A stretch of DNA of 57,289 nucleotides, taken from positions 1 to 57,289 of the forward strand of contig NZ_JAGGOF010000107.1 in assembly GCF_018614775.1 (NCBI RefSeq), read 5' to 3'. Origin of the DNA: Pseudomonas fluorescens. Its GTDB lineage: Bacteria; Pseudomonadota; Gammaproteobacteria; Pseudomonadales; Pseudomonadaceae. Below the pieces are notes generated by a model that searched no databases, had not been told where the DNA came from, and saw nothing but the letters and a program-made list of their open reading frames with translations. Positions 52,988-57,289 of the stretch are shown piece after piece. The translations under genes and the position numbers were made by a program. The first letter of the stretch is position 1. Each line of letters begins with the position of its first letter.

Positions 52988-53470
52988 CTAACGATCGGGC
53001 ATTGAGAGCTCACAGGCCGCTCCATACGTAGGAATGTCGGGCCAGGAGACGTATTTTTGATTACAATCCGGCACAGCCTCCAGAAGCCAGTCCATTTCTG
53101 CCTCAGGTCCACGGATACCGCACTCCCAAAGCTCGAAGACGCGCCATCCCTGTTCGAACAGTTCGGTCTTGTTTCTCAGGTCCCGTTTAACATTCTGGTC
53201 GAATTTTAATCGCCAGAACTCTTCGCGGGTTCGAGGGGTTGTGGCATATCTGCATCCACGGTGTCTGTGCCAGAAGCACCCGTGGACGAAAATACAGACG
53301 TTGTAGCGAGGAAGCACTAGGTCCGGCCGACCTGGAAGTTTTCGAGAATGTAGTCGATACCTGAAGCCATGCCGATGAAGCAGCTTTCGGACCTTCATCT
53401 CGGGAGACGTGTTGCTACCACGAATGCCGGCCATCATGCGCGACCTGACTTCTTTACTGACTATGTCCAT
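52988..53470 (-). CDS. vsr: Vsr-type DNA endonuclease
   Basis: The 160-residue protein has all Vsr features: RMMAGIRGSNTSPEMKVRKL, PGRPDLVLPRYNVCIFVHGC with the catalytic Asp, FWHRHRGC and LWECG. Vsr normally nicks beside T:G mismatches made by deamination of methyl-cytosine, protecting methylated sites; in these clusters it may instead help restrict DNA. Its ATG (53470-53468) overlaps the methyltransferase start on the other strand (CATG), so each gene's upstream region lies inside the other. Confidence 0.93.
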   Translation of the reverse strand: MDIVSKEVRSRMMAGIRGSNTSPEMKVRKLLHRHGFRYRLHSRKLPGRPDLVLPRYNVCIFVHGCFWHRHRGCRYATTPRTREEFWRLKFDQNVKRDLRNKTELFEQGWRVFELWECGIRGPEAEMDWLLEAVPDCNQKYVSWPDIPTYGAACELSMPDR

Positions 53471-55163
53471 GACTGAATCCCAGATGAATTTACCGTTAGG
53501 CCGAGATACCGCCAGCGAATGTGATACCGAGCTTTCAAGGCCGATCCAAATCGTCGATCTCTTTGCGGGCCCTGGAGGCCTCGGCGAGGGGTTCGCTTCG
53601 TTCGGTAACGGAACTCGGTTCGAAATTGTGGTCTCTGCTGAAATGGACCCAATTGCTCGCCAAACGCTCCAACTGAGAGCGTTCTACAGGCTTCTCAAGC
53701 GTAAAAAGCCTGACCGATTGTGCGATTACTACGATTTTTGCAATGGTCGTAGTGATCAGCCGTTCAGCGATATGAGCAAAATCCTATGGGACGAGGCCGA
53801 AAAAGAGGCTAGATGCATCACCTTGGGTTCAGAAAAGGGTGATCAAGAGCTTGATGATATTCTTGAGGCTCGCCTTCAGGATCGTCCCTGGGTGCTGATT
53901 GGTGGTCCTCCTTGCCAAGCCTATTCAATTGTCGGGCGGGCACGCAATCAAGCTAAAGCCGATTACAACGCTGAGAACGATCACCGGCATTTTCTCTACA
54001 AGGAATACCTGAGAATCATCAAGGAGAGAAAACCGACAGTTTTCGTGATGGAAAACGTAAAAGGTATTCTGTCTTCGAAGGTCGCGGGTGCGAGTATTTT
54101 CACGCAGATATTGCAGGATCTTACTGACCCTAACAAAGCCCTCGGTGACCCCTCGCCGGGTACAAGGTACCGCATCTGCTCCTTGGTCACCGGTCAGTCG
54201 TTCGGCCCTGATGATGATGTGAGCAAGGTAGATCCTCGCGGTTTCATCATCAAGGCAGAAGAGCATGGCATTCCTCAGGCGAGGCATCGGGTCATTCTTT
54301 TGGGTATTGCTTTGGACGAACAGGGAAATGTTCCTGAGCACGGAAGTATTCCCGAGGTAAATGAGCGAGTCAGCACAAAGCAAGTCCTTGGCGATCTACC
54401 AGAACTGCGTAGCCGCTTGACTAAGCAGCGTGATGACGGTGAGGCTTGGTACAAAGAGGTTGCAAATCAGCTCGATGAGCTCAGATCGGAAGTCGATGTT
54501 CGGGTCGAGCCAAAGCTCGATTCTGCGATGCGGATCGCTCGTGATTCTCTATTGTCGGGCTCCCTCGACGTTGGCGCGCTTCGAGTCCCTCGCCGCCAAG
54601 GTGACGGGAAAACGAGAGATGATGTTCTGGACCAATGGTATCGTGATGACAATCTGGCGTATTGGCTGAATCACGATGCCCGAGGGCATATGCCTTCAGA
54701 TCTGCGTAGATACATGTTTGCCAGTGTGTATGCTCGGGCCTACAAAACGTCTCCGAAAGGGCATCTGCAATTTTCGCTTTCGGGCCTCGCACCTGCTCAT
54801 AAGAATTGGGAAAGCGGTAAGTTCAGTGATCGCTTCCGAGTGCAATTGGAGGATCTTCCTTCAACGACAATCACAAGTCATATATCCAAAGATGGTCATT
54901 ATTTCATCCACTACGATCCTAAGCAGTGCCGAAGCCTGACAGTTAGAGAGGCTGCTCGTCTTCAGACGTTTCCAGACAACTACTTTTTTCAAGGTAACCG
55001 AACCCAGCAGTTCCATCAGGTTGGAAATGCTGTGCCGCCACTGCTGGCAAATAAAATTGCTTCAGTTGTGTATGCGGTAGCCTGTCAGAAAATTCAGGCG
55101 AAGGAGAAGGATGAACTGCGGGAAAGCAGAGCTACATCGACGGTCCTGACTGCTACCGCCTGA
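53469..55163 (+). CDS. dcm: DNA (cytosine-5) methyltransferase
   Basis: The 564-residue enzyme (start 53469; ATGs at 53463 and 53484 are alternatives, none with a strong ribosome site) has m5C motifs: I IVDLFAGPGGLGEGF, IV IGGPPCQAYS with catalytic Cys149, VI VFVMENVKG, VIII PQARHRVILLG and X QFHQVGNAVPPLLANKIA. The target recognition region lies in the long stretch before motif X, so the site cannot be read. It would protect self DNA from the minus-strand defence genes. It is longer than typical Dcm (about 470). Confidence 0.93.
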   Translation: MTESQMNLPLGRDTASECDTELSRPIQIVDLFAGPGGLGEGFASFGNGTRFEIVVSAEMDPIARQTLQLRAFYRLLKRKKPDRLCDYYDFCNGRSDQPFSDMSKILWDEAEKEARCITLGSEKGDQELDDILEARLQDRPWVLIGGPPCQAYSIVGRARNQAKADYNAENDHRHFLYKEYLRIIKERKPTVFVMENVKGILSSKVAGASIFTQILQDLTDPNKALGDPSPGTRYRICSLVTGQSFGPDDDVSKVDPRGFIIKAEEHGIPQARHRVILLGIALDEQGNVPEHGSIPEVNERVSTKQVLGDLPELRSRLTKQRDDGEAWYKEVANQLDELRSEVDVRVEPKLDSAMRIARDSLLSGSLDVGALRVPRRQGDGKTRDDVLDQWYRDDNLAYWLNHDARGHMPSDLRRYMFASVYARAYKTSPKGHLQFSLSGLAPAHKNWESGKFSDRFRVQLEDLPSTTITSHISKDGHYFIHYDPKQCRSLTVREAARLQTFPDNYFFQGNRTQQFHQVGNAVPPLLANKIASVVYAVACQKIQAKEKDELRESRATSTVLTATA

Positions 55164-55196
55164 ACTGTACAAGCTGGTTAGTGGGTTTAAAGTTTC

Positions 55197-55229
55197 AAAA
55201 AAAGGCCGCTTCAATGAGCGGCCCTTTTT
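55197..55229. terminator. Bidirectional terminator between dcm and nrdB
   Basis: Arms GGCCGCT and AGCGGCC around a TCAATG loop, flanked by A-runs on the left and T-runs on the right, so it can end both the plus-strand dcm and the minus-strand nrdB transcripts. Confidence 0.93.
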
Positions 55230-55242
55230 CGTAAACCAAGAA

Positions 55243-56490
55243 TCAATCCCAGCTAAGCGCACCACCGGTTTGATACTCAATCACCCGAGTCTCAAAGAAA
55301 TTCTTCTCTTTCTTCAAGTCCATGATCTCGCTCATCCAAGGGAACGGGTTCGTCGTCCCTGGGTACTCTTCCTTCAACCCAATCTGCGACAACCGACGGT
55401 TAGCGATGAACTTGAGGTAGTCCTCCATCATCGCCGCGTTCATGCCCAGCACGCCGCGGGGCATGGTGTCGCGGGCGTATTCGATTTCCAGCTGAGTGCC
55501 TTGCAGGATCATCTGGGTCGCTTCTTCCTTCATTTCGGCGTCCCACAGGTGCGGGTTTTCGATTTTGATCTGGTTGATCACGTCGATGCCGAAGTTCAGG
55601 TGCATGGATTCGTCGCGCAGGATGTATTGGAACTGTTCGGCGACGCCGGTCATTTTGTTGCGGCGGCCCATGGAGAGGATCTGGGTGAAGCCGCAATAGA
55701 AGAAGATGCCCTCCAGGACGCAGTAGTAGGCGATCAGGTTGCGCAGCAGCTCTTTATCGGTGTCCGGGGTGCCGGTTTCGAACTTCGGATCGGAGATCGA
55801 GCGGGTGTATTTCAGGCCCCAGGCGGCTTTTTTCGCGACCGATGGGATCTCGTGGTACATGTTGAAGATTTCGCCTTCATCCATGGCCAGCGATTCGATG
55901 CAGTACTGGTAGGCGTGGGTGTGGATCGCCTCTTCGAAGGCCTGGCGCAGGATGTACTGGCGGCACTCCGGGTTGGTGATCAGGCGGTACACGGCCAGGA
56001 CCAGGTTGTTGGCAACCAGGGAGTCGGCGGTGGAGAAGAAACCCAGGTTGCGCATGACGATGCGGCGCTCGTCGTCGGTCAGGCCTTCCGGGTTTTTCCA
56101 GAGGGCGATGTCGGCGGTCATGTTGACTTCTTGCGGCATCCAGTGGTTTGCGCAGCCGTCCAGGTACTTCTGCCAGGCCCAGTCGTATTTGAATGGCACG
56201 AGCTGGTTGAGGTCGGCGCGGCAGTTGATCATGCGCTTTTCATCGACGGCGACACGGGCGGCGGCGCCTTCGAGTTCGGCGAGGCCTTCGGCGACGTCGA
56301 GTTTGTCTAGGGCGGCCTTGGCGCGAATGATCGCGGCCGAGTCGCTGGCCGTCACGGCGCGGGCTTCGAGCGCGGCGGCACCGCCGGCGCTGTCGAGGCG
56401 GTCCATGTTGGCTTCAGAAGCGTGGCCGGCGTTGGCGCCTTTTACAGCGACTTCGCCGTCTTCTTTGTCGAATTCGTCCCAGCTCAGCAT
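55243..56490 (-). CDS. nrdB: Class Ia ribonucleotide reductase, small subunit
   Basis: Start at MLSWDEFDKEDGEVAVKGAN with a CAGGAGA site; the longer frame adds 40 unlikely residues. The 415-residue protein carries the di-iron and tyrosyl-radical residues: EEAIHTHAYQY (two-metal ligand Glu and His, radical Tyr) and LRDESMHLNF (Glu, His). It generates the radical used by NrdA to make deoxyribonucleotides. nrdA is not visible and may lie beyond the right edge. A NrdR-box-like palindrome lies about 400 bases upstream. Confidence 0.95.
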   Translation of the reverse strand: MLSWDEFDKEDGEVAVKGANAGHASEANMDRLDSAGGAAALEARAVTASDSAAIIRAKAALDKLDVAEGLAELEGAAARVAVDEKRMINCRADLNQLVPFKYDWAWQKYLDGCANHWMPQEVNMTADIALWKNPEGLTDDERRIVMRNLGFFSTADSLVANNLVLAVYRLITNPECRQYILRQAFEEAIHTHAYQYCIESLAMDEGEIFNMYHEIPSVAKKAAWGLKYTRSISDPKFETGTPDTDKELLRNLIAYYCVLEGIFFYCGFTQILSMGRRNKMTGVAEQFQYILRDESMHLNFGIDVINQIKIENPHLWDAEMKEEATQMILQGTQLEIEYARDTMPRGVLGMNAAMMEDYLKFIANRRLSQIGLKEEYPGTTNPFPWMSEIMDLKKEKNFFETRVIEYQTGGALSWD

Positions 56491-56972
56491 GACGTGTCGT
56501 CTCCTGCGTGAGGGCCAGAAGCCTGGTGAAGGCCTGCTGGCGGCGGTGGATCTTGGAAAATCGTTCGTTGCAGCTGACGCAGGCAATAAACAGAAAAATG
56601 TACGGGTCATGCTGAAGCGGCTGTGAACGCGAGGCGGCGATTGGCCTCGGCGTGGGCTTCAGGCTGGCGGATCCCTGTAAGGGAATATTGCAGGCCCGTT
56701 TAAGGCGGCATTATAAGGACTTTTTTGCCTACGTGGTGCGGCGAAATCGCCCACGGGGGAGGTGGCCGGTGGCATATCCGCGTGGGAGCGAGGATTTACA
56801 AGGCTTTGGCCGTAGAAGATTTTTTTTGCAGGATTCGGATGCGGGGTTTTTTTGATCAAAAAATGAGCTGTTTTTGCGTTTCTACACTACATGTTGTGTT
56901 TTGCAAGGGGTTTTAAGGTCTTCAGACACAACCAGGCCCGATCAGAATCGGGCCCTGGAACACGGGTAATGA
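56491..56972. promoter_or_regulatory. nrdB upstream region with NrdR-like box
   Basis: The 482-base gap holds ACACTACATGTTGTGT at 56884-56899, close to the NrdR consensus acaCwATATAwGtgt. Only one such box is seen, while NrdR usually binds a pair. The rest is mixed sequence with A/T-runs near 56820-56870 and no gene. The nrdB promoter is probably here, although its distance from the start codon is large. Confidence 0.55.
56935..56954 (-). terminator. Hairpin after the DUF2790 gene
   Basis: Arms GGCCCGAT and ATCGGGCC around a CAGA loop, directly downstream of the DUF2790 stop on the minus strand. No strong T-run follows, so termination may be partial. Confidence 0.6.
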
Positions 56973-57236
56973 TCAACCGTTGGAGCAGCCGTTGCCCATG
57001 ATGCTGTAGCGCAGGATGTGGCGCTGGCCCTTGGAATCGTCGTAGACCATCTTCGCCGGGACCACTTCGCAGACGTTCGGGACGTCGCTCATGGAAATGA
57101 CTTTGGCGATGTCCAGGTGGGTGGAGTAGGTGTACTCCTCAATGGCGGTTTTTTGCTGGGCGACATCGGTCGGAGTCTCGTCTGCCATGGCGGTTGCGCA
57201 CAGGCTGCCGAGGACCAGAACCCATAAAGCTTTCAT
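56973..57236 (-). CDS. DUF2790 periplasmic protein
   Basis: The 87-residue protein has a signal peptide (MKALWVLVLGSLCATAMA) and the DUF2790 pattern: EEYTYSTHLDIAKVISM, CEVVPAKMVYDDSKG and YSIMGNGCSNG, including two Cys that could form a disulfide. This family is mostly restricted to Pseudomonas and its role is unknown. It lies between nrdB and the window edge. Confidence 0.9.
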   Translation of the reverse strand: MKALWVLVLGSLCATAMADETPTDVAQQKTAIEEYTYSTHLDIAKVISMSDVPNVCEVVPAKMVYDDSKGQRHILRYSIMGNGCSNG

Positions 57237-57289
57237 TCGATTTCACCTTTTTTGAGGTCGAGAGGGGTCCGGCGTTTTTCAAGGTAGTT

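Noticed and set aside
1..57289. CRISPR arrays, tRNA, rRNA or insertion sequences
   Set aside because: No regularly spaced repeats, cloverleaf, rRNA signature or transposase was seen; the only repeats are REP elements and the local ones listed.

Overview
The window is a chromosomal segment of a Pseudomonas, most likely of the P. fluorescens group. This rests on the gene order yciB-PHP-yciO-scpA-scpB-rluB beside a cpxR/cpxP-like/cpxA set, a DUF1513/imelysin/di-haem oxidoreductase cluster, a DUF2790 protein, high-GC coding sequence, and many REP palindromes built on GTGGGAGCGAGCCTGCTCGC.

Layout. (1) 1-5.7 kb: a type VI secretion cargo module, with the end of VgrG, a PLD-type lipase effector, two near-identical Sel1-type immunity lipoproteins plus the stub of a third, a PAAR tip protein and a one-span membrane protein. 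(2) 5.9-13.8 kb, minus strand: an RND pump with its adaptor, then DUF1513, imelysin-like and di-haem oxidoreductase genes. (3) 14.1-18.3 kb, minus strand: Cpx-type envelope stress genes, a coiled-coil membrane protein, YciI and YciB. (4) 18.3-23.2 kb, plus strand: PHP phosphoesterase, YciO, condensin partners ScpA and ScpB, and RluB. (5) 23.4-24.6 kb, minus strand: a 45-residue peptide gene, an intrinsic-terminator-like hairpin and an M29-like metalloprotein, which together look like a small undescribed peptide-modification unit. (6) 25.3-39.2 kb: housekeeping and accessory genes (AroP, ArfB, an MFS exporter, a chemoreceptor, a CorA-family transporter, PepSY, GlpQ, a GATase-like protein, LysR, DUF1003, a TetR/metallo-hydrolase pair with a strong operator, and a HTH protein). 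(7) 39.3-55.2 kb: an accessory island of visibly lower GC. It holds a frameshifted gene, a Phd/PIN toxin-antitoxin pair, a HipA/HipB pair in toxin-first order, a DUF5677-like protein, a BRO-N protein with an unusual leader, and a seven-gene restriction-like defence cluster. (8) 55.2-57.2 kb: nrdB with a candidate NrdR box upstream, and a DUF2790 protein.

The main candidate system is 45,262-55,163. A cytosine-5 DNA methyltransferase and a Vsr-type nuclease diverge from overlapping start codons. Behind vsr lies a tight minus-strand series: Z1-domain helicase-like ATPase, GHKL (MutL/MORC-like) ATPase, two proteins I do not recognise, and a PD-(D/E)XK nuclease. This matches the MutL/MORC-plus-Z1 restriction-modification systems predicted by Iyer, Abhiman and Aravind (2008). 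Methylation would mark self DNA, and the ATPase/nuclease set would act on unmarked DNA; the mechanism and the two unknown subunits remain open.

Gene starts were chosen from ribosome binding sites, family start positions and neighbouring stops, and they often differ from the longest open frame. No rRNA, tRNA, CRISPR array, transposase or integrase was seen.
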